A stretch of DNA of 22,585 nt from CAZRVH01 sp964603635 (GCA_964603635.1 CAZRVH010000015.1:1-22585), one strand, 5' to 3'. Counted from the first letter of the stretch, positions 1-7,804 are shown. Translations and numbers: made by a program. Notes: a model not told the origin generated them from the letters alone.

Positions 1-2033
1 GGCGTGACGAAGTTCTGGAATTCGTCGATGTAGAGGAAGAAGTCCTTGCGGTTCTCCTTGCTCTCGCGCTGGCGGCGCATGGCGGCCACCTGGATCTTGT
101 TCACCACGATCATGCCGAGGAGCGTACTGTTCACGTCCCCGATGAGACCCTTCGAGAGGTTCATAAGGATGATCTTGCCGCTGTTCATGCAGTCCGCGAT
201 ATCGAACGAGCTCTTCGTTTGCCCCACGATGTTGCGCATGAGCGTGTTCGTGTAGAACTGTCCGAACTTCGCGGCGAAGTACGGGATCATTTCCTGTTTC
301 TCGCGGGCGCCGGTCTTGGCCATCTGGTTTTCCCAGAAGCTCTTCACGATGGGGTTCTTCACCTTGGCGACCTTGTACTTCTGCCATTCGTCGTCGGTGA
401 ACAGGCGCACGAGGTCGGTGATGGCACCGCCCTCCTCTTCATCCTCCATGAGCGTGAGACAGCCGTTGCGGAAGTAGTCCTGGATGCGCGGGCCGAAGAC
501 TTCCTCCCCGAACATCTTCACCATCACGTTCCTGGCATCCAGGGCGATGAGGTCGCGTTCCTCGGGCGTCTTTCCTTCCAGGAGGTTGAGGCCCATCGGG
601 CGCTCCATATCCGCAGGGTTGAAGTAGATGACGTCGTCGGCGCGGTGGCGGGGGATATACGGGAGGAGGTTATCGATCAGCGATCCGTGCGGGTCCACGA
701 TGCACACGCCCTTGCCGTCGTTGAAGTCCTGGCGGGCCATGAGTTCGATCACCGACGACTTACCCGTACCCGTCTGCCCGATGATGTAGAAGTGGCGGAA
801 GCGGTCCTCCTGGTTCATGAAGATCTTCCTCTTCTCGCCGCGGTAGGTGTTGGTTCCCAGGAACAGTCCGTCTTCGGGGATATTCTTCGGCGCGGGAGCG
901 ACTTTGAAATTTTGCCACTTGATCGTTTCCACCTTGTTGTACTTGATGTGGGGGAGGTGGAAGAGTGACGCGAGCTCGGCGGTACCGAGGAGCATCTGCG
1001 GGGCCTGCAGCCATTCGCGCAGCATGCGGGACGGCGCGCGGCGGATGAAGCGCTGCACGGTCTTTTTCGTGTTCTCGAAGTTCACGCTGCCGAAACTATT
1101 GCCGCGTACGTCGTTGAACTGCGAGAATCCGGCTGATACCGTTTCCAAAATCATATCGGCGCGGGCGGCCGAAGGGGCGGACGTCACGATGCGGATGACG
1201 CCCGTGAATCCGGGGTTGCTTGCTTTCTCATCGACGGTCTTGCTGTATTCCTCGACTCCCTGTGACACGCGCTCGTTCTTCGCCTGGCCTGCTTCGTCCT
1301 TGCTGGGCGAGGCAGACGTGAATAGGTCCAGGAGTTCGGAAAGCCACGTCATGGGGTTCAGCATGGACTTGCCCTTTTTCTTGGGATTGATGATGTCGGA
1401 TGCTTCCTGCTGGACCTTTTTCTGCCACCCGTCCGCGGGACGCAAAACGAACTGGACGGCCGCGCCTTCGTCGCTTTTCAGCTTGGAGAACGCGTTCGTG
1501 ATGGCATTGAGAGGATCGCTCTTCTGGCTCTGGTAGGTCTTGAAGACAGCGGTGTATGGTTTCTTCGGAAAGAGGCTCTTCGCCGAGGTCATCGAGTGTT
1601 CCGTGAAGATGTTGTAATCCTCCACTTCATCGATGATCGTATCCGGGTAGAACGACGTGATCTGTTTTTCCACGAGCGGCGCGATGCGGCGCGGACATAC
1701 CACGAAAAACAAAATCTCACCCGCGAGGGCTGCGTATTCCAGCGAGAAGAACGGCTGCCCGGTCCACTTCGTCTTCATGCCGCCCTTCTTGATGCTGTGC
1801 AGCGATTGGTACAAGTGGTCCATGACGCCGATCACTTCCTTGAAATCCTTTCCGAACTGGTCGGACTCGGCGTCTTTCTCCTCGCGCGATTCTTTCTTCG
1901 GTACCAAGAGCTGCAAGAACACCAGGTCTTCCTCACGCTTGCGGTCCGCAAGTTTGCGCATCGCGAAGAACACGGCCTGGATCAATGCGTACAGGCCCGC
2001 GAGTGCGCCGATGGCAAGGAAGATTTCCTGCAT
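1..2033 (-). CDS. Membrane-anchored HerA/TraD-like (type IV secretion coupling-type) ATPase, 3' end outside window
   Basis: I translated this from the minus strand; the plus-strand ORFs over it are shadows. It starts at the ATG at 2033 and stays open for 677 codons to the window edge, so the C-terminus is missing. Residues 2-24 are a hydrophobic N-terminal membrane segment, followed by about 390 residues without a clear motif. A P-loop GQTGTGKS lies at residues 419-426, and a Walker B strand FFLYIDEFQNF has its acidic pair at D670-E671. The motor section resembles the DUF87/HerA and TraD/TrwB-type DNA-translocating ATPases. Related single-pass proteins in CPR genomes are often annotated as type IV secretion DNA-binding domain proteins. 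The role (DNA pumping or coupling to a surface machine) is family inference, since no relaxase or VirB genes are visible. A TATAAT box lies 14 nt before the ATG and there is no Shine-Dalgarno site. Confidence 0.85.
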   Translation of the reverse strand, partial: MQEIFLAIGALAGLYALIQAVFFAMRKLADRKREEDLVFLQLLVPKKESREEKDAESDQFGKDFKEVIGVMDHLYQSLHSIKKGGMKTKWTGQPFFSLEYAALAGEILFFVVCPRRIAPLVEKQITSFYPDTIIDEVEDYNIFTEHSMTSAKSLFPKKPYTAVFKTYQSQKSDPLNAITNAFSKLKSDEGAAVQFVLRPADGWQKKVQQEASDIINPKKKGKSMLNPMTWLSELLDLFTSASPSKDEAGQAKNERVSQGVEEYSKTVDEKASNPGFTGVIRIVTSAPSAARADMILETVSAGFSQFNDVRGNSFGSVNFENTKKTVQRFIRRAPSRMLREWLQAPQMLLGTAELASLFHLPHIKYNKVETIKWQNFKVAPAPKNIPEDGLFLGTNTYRGEKRKIFMNQEDRFRHFYIIGQTGTGKSSVIELMARQDFNDGKGVCIVDPHGSLIDNLLPYIPRHRADDVIYFNPADMERPMGLNLLEGKTPEERDLIALDARNVMVKMFGEEVFGPRIQDYFRNGCLTLMEDEEEGGAITDLVRLFTDDEWQKYKVAKVKNPIVKSFWENQMAKTGAREKQEMIPYFAAKFGQFYTNTLMRNIVGQTKSSFDIADCMNSGKIILMNLSKGLIGDVNSTLLGMIVVNKIQVAAMRRQRESKENRKDFFLYIDEFQNFVT

Positions 2034-2047
2034 GAAAGTATCGTACC

Positions 2048-2076
2048 ATTATAGCAGATTTTCGATGAGGAAAACA
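2048..2076 (-). promoter_or_regulatory. Promoter of the HerA/TraD-like ATPase gene
   Basis: On the minus strand there is a perfect TATAAT (plus 2048-2053) with a weak -35 TGTTTT 17 bp upstream (2071-2076). The ATG is only 14 nt past the -10, so the 5' UTR should be about 7 nt or less. Confidence 0.6.
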
Positions 2077-2078
2077 GC

Positions 2079-2176
2079 TTGGGAAGCTCGGGAAGCTCGG
2101 GAAGGAATAGCTGAAAACGGCATTGGCATCGTTAAATTGCCATTAATCCTGGAAACATCTTTCGAAGCTTTCCCGG
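2079..2176. repeat. Intergenic repeat: tandem GGGAAGCTC with imperfect inverted arm
   Basis: GGGAAGCTC occurs at 2081-2089 and 2090-2098, with a partial third copy at 2099-2104. A complementary arm CGAAGCTTTCCCGG follows at 2163-2176. It lies between two divergent genes, so it is not simply a terminator. It uses the same AAGCT/GGGAA words as the elements near 3376-3510 and 20907-20959. Confidence 0.55.
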
Positions 2177-2186
2177 ATTTTCCAGC

Positions 2187-2192
2187 TATAAT
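2187..2192 (+). promoter_or_regulatory. -10 box of the PLD-family gene (leaderless arrangement)
   Basis: A perfect TATAAT ends 9 nt before the ATG at 2202, so initiation at the usual 6-8 nt would put the first transcribed base at or within 1-3 nt of the start codon. No clear -35 is visible. Confidence 0.6.
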
Positions 2193-2201
2193 CCCTCCGT
2201 C

Positions 2202-3380
2202 ATGCCCAAGCTCAAATCCTGGAAGGACCTCTTCAACGGCAAAGGCTACCGAAGCGCGCTGCGCGGGACGCTTGGCTACTTGTTCGGCAAACGGGGTGAG
2301 CGGTTTGTCTCGGGGCTCCGCAACTATTACTGGTTGCGCATGCAGGTGATGACGCGTTCGTCCGAGTCCATCGGCAAACTGACGCGCAACCGACAGGTGC
2401 ATATCTGGGTGGACGGCAGGGAGTCGTTCGACCGCCTGGAAAAACTCATTCGCCTCGCCCGCCACTCCATCTTCATACAGATGTTCATCTGGAAGGATGA
2501 TTCCACGGGGCGGCGCATCGCGTCCTTGCTCACGGAAGCGGCCGACCGCGGCGTGCGCGTCACCATCACGAAGGAGGCGGTGGGGGATTTCTTCGAATTT
2601 CGCGGCGATTTCCTCGGAACCAAGGACTCTCATTCTCCGCTCTGGAAGCGGTTTTGGAACCATCCGCGCATCCAAGTTACGCATGGCACGCACAACGACC
2701 ACGCCAAGGTCTACGTGTTCGACGACGATATCCTGGTGCTCACCGGCATGAACGTCGCCGATGAGTATCGCTTCCGCCTCCATGATTACATGGTGGAACT
2801 GCACGGGAGTAACTTCGTGAAGCAATATCTCACGCGCTCACCCGATTCTCCCGATGCTAAAAAAGACGTGCAACTCGTCATGAATACGGAACAGGTGAAA
2901 ATGATGCGCGAAGCGATGGAAGGATTGCTGCGGGAGGCAAAGGATTTCGTCGTCGTCGAGTTCAGTTATATTTCGGATCCCCGCATCACGGACATGCTGA
3001 TCGATCTTTCGAAAAAAGGCGTACGCGTAACGGTGATCATCCCGTCGTACGTGGACTTCCATCATCATGCCAACATGGCGGCCGTCGGACGCATCATGGC
3101 GGAAGGGGACAGCGCGCATGTTCGCGCGTTCATCTACAAGGACATGTTCCACGGAAAAGTGCTTCTGGTAGACCAAAACGCGGCATGCATCGGATCGGCG
3201 AACCTGATGAAATCCTCCCTGGATGAGATGGGCGAGGTGAACGTCGTCATCCGAGGCAAGCACCGCGCGCTCTGGAAGATCCGCGAGGCGCTGCGCCACG
3301 ACTTGCTCGTCAGCAAAGCGCTCTCCAGCCCGCCGCCACTGTTATGGATTTCACGCTGGCTGTCGTGGTTAGGATTATAG
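2202..3380 (+). CDS. Phospholipase D / cardiolipin synthase-like protein
   Basis: This 392-residue protein has two HKD phosphatidyltransferase motifs. The first is H167-A-K169 followed by D174, with the downstream GMNVADE block. The second is H317-G-K319 followed by D324, with GSANL. Two HKD motifs in one chain form the active site of the PLD superfamily, which includes bacterial cardiolipin synthases. There is no N-terminal transmembrane hairpin as in classical ClsA, so it resembles the soluble ClsB-like group. The C-terminal PPPLLWISRWLSWLGL stretch is a possible membrane-binding amphipathic helix. The likely reaction is phosphatidyl transfer in lipid synthesis; PLD-type nuclease activity cannot be excluded. 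It is divergent from the ATPase gene and convergent with the flavoprotein gene. The start is fixed by the TATAAT immediately upstream. Confidence 0.85.
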   Translation: MPKLKSWKDLFNGKGYRSALRGTLGYLFGKRGERFVSGLRNYYWLRMQVMTRSSESIGKLTRNRQVHIWVDGRESFDRLEKLIRLARHSIFIQMFIWKDDSTGRRIASLLTEAADRGVRVTITKEAVGDFFEFRGDFLGTKDSHSPLWKRFWNHPRIQVTHGTHNDHAKVYVFDDDILVLTGMNVADEYRFRLHDYMVELHGSNFVKQYLTRSPDSPDAKKDVQLVMNTEQVKMMREAMEGLLREAKDFVVVEFSYISDPRITDMLIDLSKKGVRVTVIIPSYVDFHHHANMAAVGRIMAEGDSAHVRAFIYKDMFHGKVLLVDQNAACIGSANLMKSSLDEMGEVNVVIRGKHRALWKIREALRHDLLVSKALSSPPPLLWISRWLSWLGL

Positions 3381-3510
3381 CTTGGAAAGCTTGGGAAGCT
3401 TCGCAAGAAGGGAAGATCGCAAAAAACCTTCACAAGTTTCCCAAGCTTCCTTATCATCAAAAAAATTCCTTTCAGAAGCTAACAACCTAATGAAGCTAAC
3501 GAAGCTATAG
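3376..3510. repeat. Nested inverted repeat between convergent genes, probable bidirectional terminator
   Basis: Outer arms TATAGCTT (3376-3383, overlapping the PLD stop codon) and AAGCTATA (3503-3510) are perfect complements. Inner arms are GGAAAGCTTGGGAAGCTT from 3384 and its imperfect complement CACAAGTTTCCCAAGCTTCC at 3431-3450. GAAGCTA is tandemly repeated near the right end. No long U-tract follows either arm, so the terminator role is inferred from the convergent setting. Confidence 0.5.
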
Positions 3511-3516
3511 CCTCCG

Positions 3517-3945
3517 TCAAAACTTCACCACGAACGCTTCTTTCGTCTGCTTGTTCAGGTCGTTGTAGCGGATCCAGGCCGGCTTGATCGCGAAGTAGCG
3601 CGTCTCGGGATAGGCGTCCCATTTGGAGGCATTGTGGATTTTTTTCGCAAAGATCTCCTTGTACTTTTTTTCCTCGTCGCCGGACAGCTCGCGCGCGACC
3701 CCTTCGTACTGAATGGTCACGTCATGCTCCCATCCGATGGTGAACGATACCTTTGGATTGGCCTTCAGGTTGGCGTATTTCCGATAGGTCGTGAAAGTGT
3801 TGAACACGATTTCAAGATCGTCCGTCAGGGCGAATTCGACCACCGCGCCCTGCGGCTGCCCCTTCTCCGTCACCGTTGAAATGACGCCTATCTCCAGGCC
3901 TCTGGCCAATTCGATGATTTTGGCTTTCTGTTCATCCATACTCAT
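3517..3945 (-). CDS. Pyridoxamine 5'-phosphate oxidase-like FMN-binding split-barrel protein
   Basis: With the ATG at 3945 the protein is 142 residues (MSMDEQKAKIIELARG...). It shows the PNPOx-like fold: an N-terminal helix, a strand IGVISTV, then PQGAVVEFALTDDLEIVFNTFTTYRKYANLKANPKVSFTIG, as in general-stress and flavin-binding split-barrel proteins. It is shorter than true PdxH and lacks its extended C-terminus, so vitamin B6 synthesis is not assumed. An F420-, FMN- or heme-binding reductase is equally possible. I chose this start because its ATG overlaps the TGA of the response regulator as ATGA, the signature of translational coupling; the longer reading to 3975 has no support. Confidence 0.8.
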   Translation of the reverse strand: MSMDEQKAKIIELARGLEIGVISTVTEKGQPQGAVVEFALTDDLEIVFNTFTTYRKYANLKANPKVSFTIGWEHDVTIQYEGVARELSGDEEKKYKEIFAKKIHNASKWDAYPETRYFAIKPAWIRYNDLNKQTKEAFVVKF

Positions 3946-4340
3946 TGTGCCGCGGGCGGATGCGTCAAAATCCATTGTCCGTAGACCTTGTCCACCATTT
4001 CCAGAAGCGATTTGATGGTCATGTCTTTCTTGATGAAGTATTCGTCGACCCCCAGTTCCGCGCCGCGAGCGCGGGATTTCTCGTCGGCGAAGTTGGTCAG
4101 CATGATGACGGGGAACTTCCTGCCTTCCCTCGGGAATTTTTCCAGTACGCCGAACCCGTCGAGTTTTGGCATGTGTATGTCCAGGATGAGGATATCGGGA
4201 TACCGTACGCCCAGCTCGGTGAGCGCCTGTTCCCCGTCCTCCGTGGCCCGGATGGGATAGCCGGAAACCGAGAACTTCTTGATGTACAGGTTGCGCAAGA
4301 CCGGATCGTCCTCCGCGATGAGAATGTCAGGTTTGACCAT
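3942..4340 (-). CDS. Single-domain (CheY-like) response regulator
   Basis: The 132-residue protein is a bare receiver domain. The acidic pocket is E10-D11-D12, the phospho-acceptor is D54 in LILDIHMP, the switch threonine is T82 in IMLTNF, and the conserved lysine is K104 in YFIKKD. There is no output domain, so it must act by protein contact, for example on a pilus, motility or kinase partner; no histidine kinase is in the window. Its 3' end overlaps the PNPOx-like gene by 4 nt, so the two are co-transcribed and probably co-translated. A TATACT box sits 10 nt before the ATG. Confidence 0.93.
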   Translation of the reverse strand: MVKPDILIAEDDPVLRNLYIKKFSVSGYPIRATEDGEQALTELGVRYPDILILDIHMPKLDGFGVLEKFPREGRKFPVIMLTNFADEKSRARGAELGVDEYFIKKDMTIKSLLEMVDKVYGQWILTHPPAAQ

Positions 4341-4350
4341 ATCGACTTTC

Positions 4351-4356
4351 AGTATA
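4351..4356 (-). promoter_or_regulatory. -10 box of the response regulator operon
   Basis: TATACT on the minus strand, directly preceded by TG, ends 10 nt before the ATG at 4340. Transcription would begin only a few nt before the start codon. Confidence 0.5.
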
Positions 4357-4422
4357 CATGAATAATGCTCCCGATACTACTTTACGAAGGGTTCATTGGC
4401 TCTGGCGGAAAATATCAAATTT

Positions 4423-4431
4423 TGGTATAAT
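4423..4431 (+). promoter_or_regulatory. Extended -10 promoter of the Cys-rich repeat gene
   Basis: TGGTATAAT is a full extended -10 (TGn plus TATAAT). It ends 10 nt before the ATG at 4442, arguing against the longer reading frame that begins at 4358 upstream of the promoter. Confidence 0.65.
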
Positions 4432-4441
4432 GAAAAGAAAC

Positions 4442-6154
4442 ATGAAAAGACAAACAGCAGTCATCGCAATCGGCATCATGATGATCCTCGGGGCGAACGC
4501 CGCGTCTTCGCGGTTTGCGGCGCAGGCCGCGGGAGGAACGGACGCGTGCATCGGAAAACCGTACGGGTATCCCGGCTGCCCCTTGAAAGTCGCTCCGCCG
4601 CCTTCCGCATCCTGCGGCAACGGCGTGACCGACGAAAACGAGGAGTGCGATCTGGGAAGTAAAAACGGAGTCGGGACATGCAACGGGGAGTGCAGGTTTT
4701 TTCATTGCGGCGACGGTGATGTTTCCGTGGGCATGGGAGAGGAGTGCGAACCGGAAAAAGAGGAAGTGTACGTCTTGGACCGCACGTCGGGTGCGCTGAC
4801 AACGGAAATTCGATACGTCTCGCCTTCGTGCGGTACGGCGTGCACCGCCCCTACGTGCGATGACGCCGGGAACTGCGACGGCGGTTGCCGACGCGAATAC
4901 CTTCCCGCATGCATCGCTGCCGGAAGCGCCCTCTCTTCGAACGCCTCCCAAGCCCGTTCTTCCCCGCCATCTCTCCCGCCTTCTTCTTCGGTACCCGATG
5001 CGGTCTGCGGAAATGGCCTCCTTGACGGAGGAGAACAGTGTGACGACGGGAACAGGACCAACGAGGACGCATGCGGAAACAATTGCCGCGTCGCGATCTG
5101 CGGCGATGCGATACGCCAGCCATGGGAACAATGCGACGACGGGAACCGGGTGAACACGGACAACTGCACGGATGAGTGCATCGCCGCCATATGCGGCGAC
5201 GGTATCCAGCAGGAGGCGGAACAGTGCGACGACGGAAACAAGATCGCCGACGATGGGTGCACCAATACCTGCCGCATCGCAACATGCGGCGACGGGATCC
5301 GCCAACCGACCGAAGCCTGCGACGACGGAAATATGAATGACATTGACGGATGTACGAACAACTGCGCCCTTCCGGGCTGCGGCGACGGCGTTCTGCAGGC
5401 GAATGAGCAATGCGACGACGGAAATCGGGTCGGCTCGGATGCCTGCTCCAACGAGTGCACCATCCCGGTCTGCGGCGACGGACTCATCCAGCGCGGGGAA
5501 CAGTGCGACGATGGGAACGTCGTCGATACGGACGGCTGTTCCGCTTCCTGCAGGCTTCCCGTTTGCGGAGACGGGGTAAAGGCGGGGAAGGAACAGTGCG
5601 ATGATGGCAATGCGGATGATGCGGACGCTTGCACGTCTGAATGCCTCAAGGCAGCCTGCGGCGACGGCATTCTCCAGAAAAACGAGGAATGCGATGACGG
5701 AAACTCGATCAATTATGATGCATGCCCCCGTAACTGCAAGACCCCCCGATGCGGCAACGGCCTTATCGAGGGGCGTGAGGAATGCGATCTGGGAGCCAGG
5801 AATTCCGATACGCTTCCCGACGTCTGCCGCGTCTCCTGCCTCGCTCCCTTTTGCGGGGACGGCGTGACGGACGGGGCCGAAGAGTGTGACGGAGGCGACG
5901 CGTGCTCCGACGGATGTACCGCGCTCAAGGCTGCCGCAGGCACCGACTTCACGGGGGATCCGGGAGCGATGCCGTGGGCGGTGACGCTCGGCCTCTTCGG
6001 ATTCATCGCGGTAGCCGCGTTCGCCATGCGCAAGGAGATCCACGGACTCGTCAGCAAAGTCGCCGGTGAAAAGGCCGCGCGCAATATCGACGATATCCCG
6101 CTCGACGAGATCGAAATGCCGTGGCACAACTGGAACGGGGCGGGGAAGGATTGA
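4442..6154 (+). CDS. Secreted cysteine-rich repeat surface protein with C-terminal membrane anchor
   Basis: This 570-residue protein starts at the ATG at 4442, just after an extended -10. Residues 1-30 form a signal peptide (MKRQTAVIAIGIMMILGANA then small residues). About 12 cysteine-rich units follow. Eight are canonical CGDGxxxxxEQCDDGNxxxxDxCxxxC, and the first two and last two are degenerate. This is the repeat known as the Myxococcus cysteine-rich repeat / DUF4215. A Ser/Pro-rich spacer separates unit 2 from unit 3. Near the C-terminus PWAVTLGLFGFIAVAAFAM is a membrane segment, followed by a short charged tail of about 40 residues, so the repeats should face outward. The many Asp/Asn loops suggest metal (Ca) binding and the cysteines suggest disulfides, both inferred. 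Adhesion or a surface stalk is plausible but unproven. Confidence 0.88.
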   Translation: MKRQTAVIAIGIMMILGANAASSRFAAQAAGGTDACIGKPYGYPGCPLKVAPPPSASCGNGVTDENEECDLGSKNGVGTCNGECRFFHCGDGDVSVGMGEECEPEKEEVYVLDRTSGALTTEIRYVSPSCGTACTAPTCDDAGNCDGGCRREYLPACIAAGSALSSNASQARSSPPSLPPSSSVPDAVCGNGLLDGGEQCDDGNRTNEDACGNNCRVAICGDAIRQPWEQCDDGNRVNTDNCTDECIAAICGDGIQQEAEQCDDGNKIADDGCTNTCRIATCGDGIRQPTEACDDGNMNDIDGCTNNCALPGCGDGVLQANEQCDDGNRVGSDACSNECTIPVCGDGLIQRGEQCDDGNVVDTDGCSASCRLPVCGDGVKAGKEQCDDGNADDADACTSECLKAACGDGILQKNEECDDGNSINYDACPRNCKTPRCGNGLIEGREECDLGARNSDTLPDVCRVSCLAPFCGDGVTDGAEECDGGDACSDGCTALKAAAGTDFTGDPGAMPWAVTLGLFGFIAVAAFAMRKEIHGLVSKVAGEKAARNIDDIPLDEIEMPWHNWNGAGKD

Positions 6155-6180
6155 TGATGTTTTGTTGAGGCAATTAAGGG

Positions 6181-6244
6181 AATCAAAGAAATAAAGGATC
6201 GATTTCTCAATCCTTTATTTCTTTGATTACGTTTATTTCTTTGA
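6181..6244. repeat. Perfect 19-bp inverted repeat between convergent genes, with a third direct copy
   Basis: AATCAAAGAAATAAAGGAT (6181-6199) and its exact complement (6210-6228) flank a 10-nt loop. TTTATTTCTTTGA occurs again right after the hairpin at 6232-6244. It lies between the Cys-rich gene and tsf, so it is placed as a bidirectional terminator. It is AU-rich and not a standard GC-stem plus U-tract. Confidence 0.7.
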
Positions 6245-6250
6245 CTTCCT

Positions 6251-7027
6251 TTACGCCACCGACACGCGCACGTACTTCGCCAGCTTTGAACCTCCGAGGA
6301 ACTGCTCGACGGTCTTGCTGGGGTCCTTTGCGAATGACTGGGTAAGGAGGGCATTTTCCTCGCGGAACTTCTTTTCCTTGCCCATCATGATCTTCTCCTG
6401 GATCTCGGCCGGCTTGCCTTCCTTGGCGAGCTGGGCGGCCCAGATTTCCTTCTCCTTCGTGACGGCATCTTCCTTCACGTCGCTCGGGGAGATGACCGTC
6501 GGGCTGAATGCGGCCGCATGCATCGCGACGTCGCGTGCCTGTTCCGTTTCGCCGTTCTCCAGTCCGATCAGCACGGCGACCTTGGCGTTGCTGTGGAGGT
6601 ACGTTCCGACGACGGGAGCTTCGAAGAGGTGTGCCTCGCCGAGCGTGATGTTCTCCCCGAGTTTCTGCACGAGTTCGGGCAGTTTTTCATCGGCTACTTT
6701 CTTGGCAGACTCTTCGCCGTCTCTCAAGAGGGCATCTACGATCGCGTTTCCGGCGTTCTGGAAGTTATCGTCGCGTGCCACGAAGTCGGTCTCGCAGCGG
6801 AGCAATACCGCGGCTGCGCGGCTGCCGTCCTGCTTCATGAAGATGAGTCCTTCCTTCTGGTCGCGCTCGGCCTTTTTGGCTGCCTGGGCGAGTCCGCGCT
6901 TGCGGAGGATCTCGATGGCCTTGTCCTCGTTTCCTTCGGCTTCCACGAGGGCGTCCTTGCATGCGCTGATGGACACGCCGGTGCGGGCGCGGAGGGAGGC
7001 GATGGCTGCTGCTGTTACGGTGGACAT
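6251..7027 (-). CDS. tsf: Elongation factor Ts
   Basis: The 258-residue protein is EF-Ts, the guanine nucleotide exchange factor that recycles EF-Tu in the cytosol. The N-terminal UBA-like domain reads LRARTGVSISACKDALVEAEGNEDKAIEILRKRG, followed by the EF-Tu-contacting TDFVARDDNF motif (about residue 80) and the core and dimerisation regions. Its length is close to the usual 260-290. It follows rpsB by 36 nt on the same strand, the classical rpsB-tsf operon. The ATG has no Shine-Dalgarno site; the upstream stretch on the coding strand is C-rich (CCCATCCCCAATCTAACC). Confidence 0.97.
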   Translation of the reverse strand: MSTVTAAAIASLRARTGVSISACKDALVEAEGNEDKAIEILRKRGLAQAAKKAERDQKEGLIFMKQDGSRAAAVLLRCETDFVARDDNFQNAGNAIVDALLRDGEESAKKVADEKLPELVQKLGENITLGEAHLFEAPVVGTYLHSNAKVAVLIGLENGETEQARDVAMHAAAFSPTVISPSDVKEDAVTKEKEIWAAQLAKEGKPAEIQEKIMMGKEKKFREENALLTQSFAKDPSKTVEQFLGGSKLAKYVRVSVA

Positions 7028-7063
7028 GGTTAGATTGGGGATGGGAGTAGGATTAGGATTGGG

Positions 7064-7804
7064 TTACATTGAGGCGATCACGTGGCGCTCTTCCGGCCCC
7101 TTGTCGACGGTCTGGGAGGCGGACTTGGGCTTTGCGTCACCGAGGGTCTGAAGGATCGTCTTCAGGATGATGTGGATGGATTTTACCGCATCGTCGTTGG
7201 CGGGGACACAGGCGGTGAAATTATCCGGGTCGGCGTTGCTGTCGCAGATGCCGAAGAGGGGGATGCCGAGCTTCTTGGCTTCGAGCACCGCGACATTGTC
7301 GCGCACGGCGTCGACGACGAAGACCGCGTCGGGAAGTCCCTTCATGGTCGAGACTCCGGAGAGGGCGACATCGAGCTTCGCGAGCTCCTTGCGCAGCTCG
7401 GTCTGCTCCTTCTTCGTGTACTTCTCCACCTCGCCCGTCTGGAAGCTGCGCTTGAGATCCAGGTAGTACTGGAGGCGGCGCTTCAGCGTGGGCCAGTTGG
7501 TAAGGAGTCCGGGGATCCACTTCTTGGTGACCACGGGGTGCTGGAGCTTCTGTCCCAATTCCTCGACGAGGGGGATGCTCTGCTGCTTCGTGGAGACGAA
7601 GAGGATGACCTTGCCCTCGGCGTGGAGCTTCTTGAGCCCTTCGCAGACGGCTTCCAGTCCCTTGCGGGTCTTCTGGAGATCAAAGATATGGATGCCCTTC
7701 TTCTGTCCGAAGAGATAGGGCGCGATTTTCGGATTCCACTTTTCGCGCGGATGTCCGAAGTGGCAGGCGGCTGCCAGCAATTCCTGTTCGGTAGGAATCG
7801 GCAT
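7064..7804 (-). CDS. rpsB: 30S ribosomal protein uS2
   Basis: The 246-residue protein is S2 of the small ribosomal subunit. Recognisable blocks are AACHFGHPREKWNPKIAPYLFGQKKGIHIFDLQKT near the N-terminus, VLFVSTKQQS, WIPGLLTNWPTLKRR, and PDAVFVVDAVRDNVAVLEAKKLGIPLFGICDSNADPD in the C-terminal half. It is the first gene of the rpsB-tsf operon. The ATG is preceded on the coding strand by CCCCCTCCTTATT, which contains the anti-Shine-Dalgarno-like CCTCCTT rather than an SD. Transcription probably begins near 7996, giving a leader of about 190 nt suited to feedback control. Confidence 0.97.
   Translation of the reverse strand: MPIPTEQELLAAACHFGHPREKWNPKIAPYLFGQKKGIHIFDLQKTRKGLEAVCEGLKKLHAEGKVILFVSTKQQSIPLVEELGQKLQHPVVTKKWIPGLLTNWPTLKRRLQYYLDLKRSFQTGEVEKYTKKEQTELRKELAKLDVALSGVSTMKGLPDAVFVVDAVRDNVAVLEAKKLGIPLFGICDSNADPDNFTACVPANDDAVKSIHIILKTILQTLGDAKPKSASQTVDKGPEERHVIASM

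Noticed and set aside
219..968. Long plus-strand ORFs over 46-2349
   Set aside because: They are antisense to the ATPase gene, whose minus-strand translation carries clear motifs; the plus products show no recognisable domain.
4358..4441. Upstream extension of the Cys-rich protein to 4358
   Set aside because: The extension overlaps the TGGTATAAT promoter and lacks a signal-peptide start; the ATG at 4442 gives a proper signal peptide.
5001..5900. CRISPR-like periodic repeats
   Set aside because: The periodicity of about 93 nt is that of protein repeats in frame; the repeats diverge at synonymous positions and have no spacer structure.
4415..6127. 570-codon minus-strand ORF opposite the Cys-rich repeat gene
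   Set aside because: It arises from repeated GC-rich codons; the plus strand has a signal peptide, coherent repeats and an extended -10 promoter.
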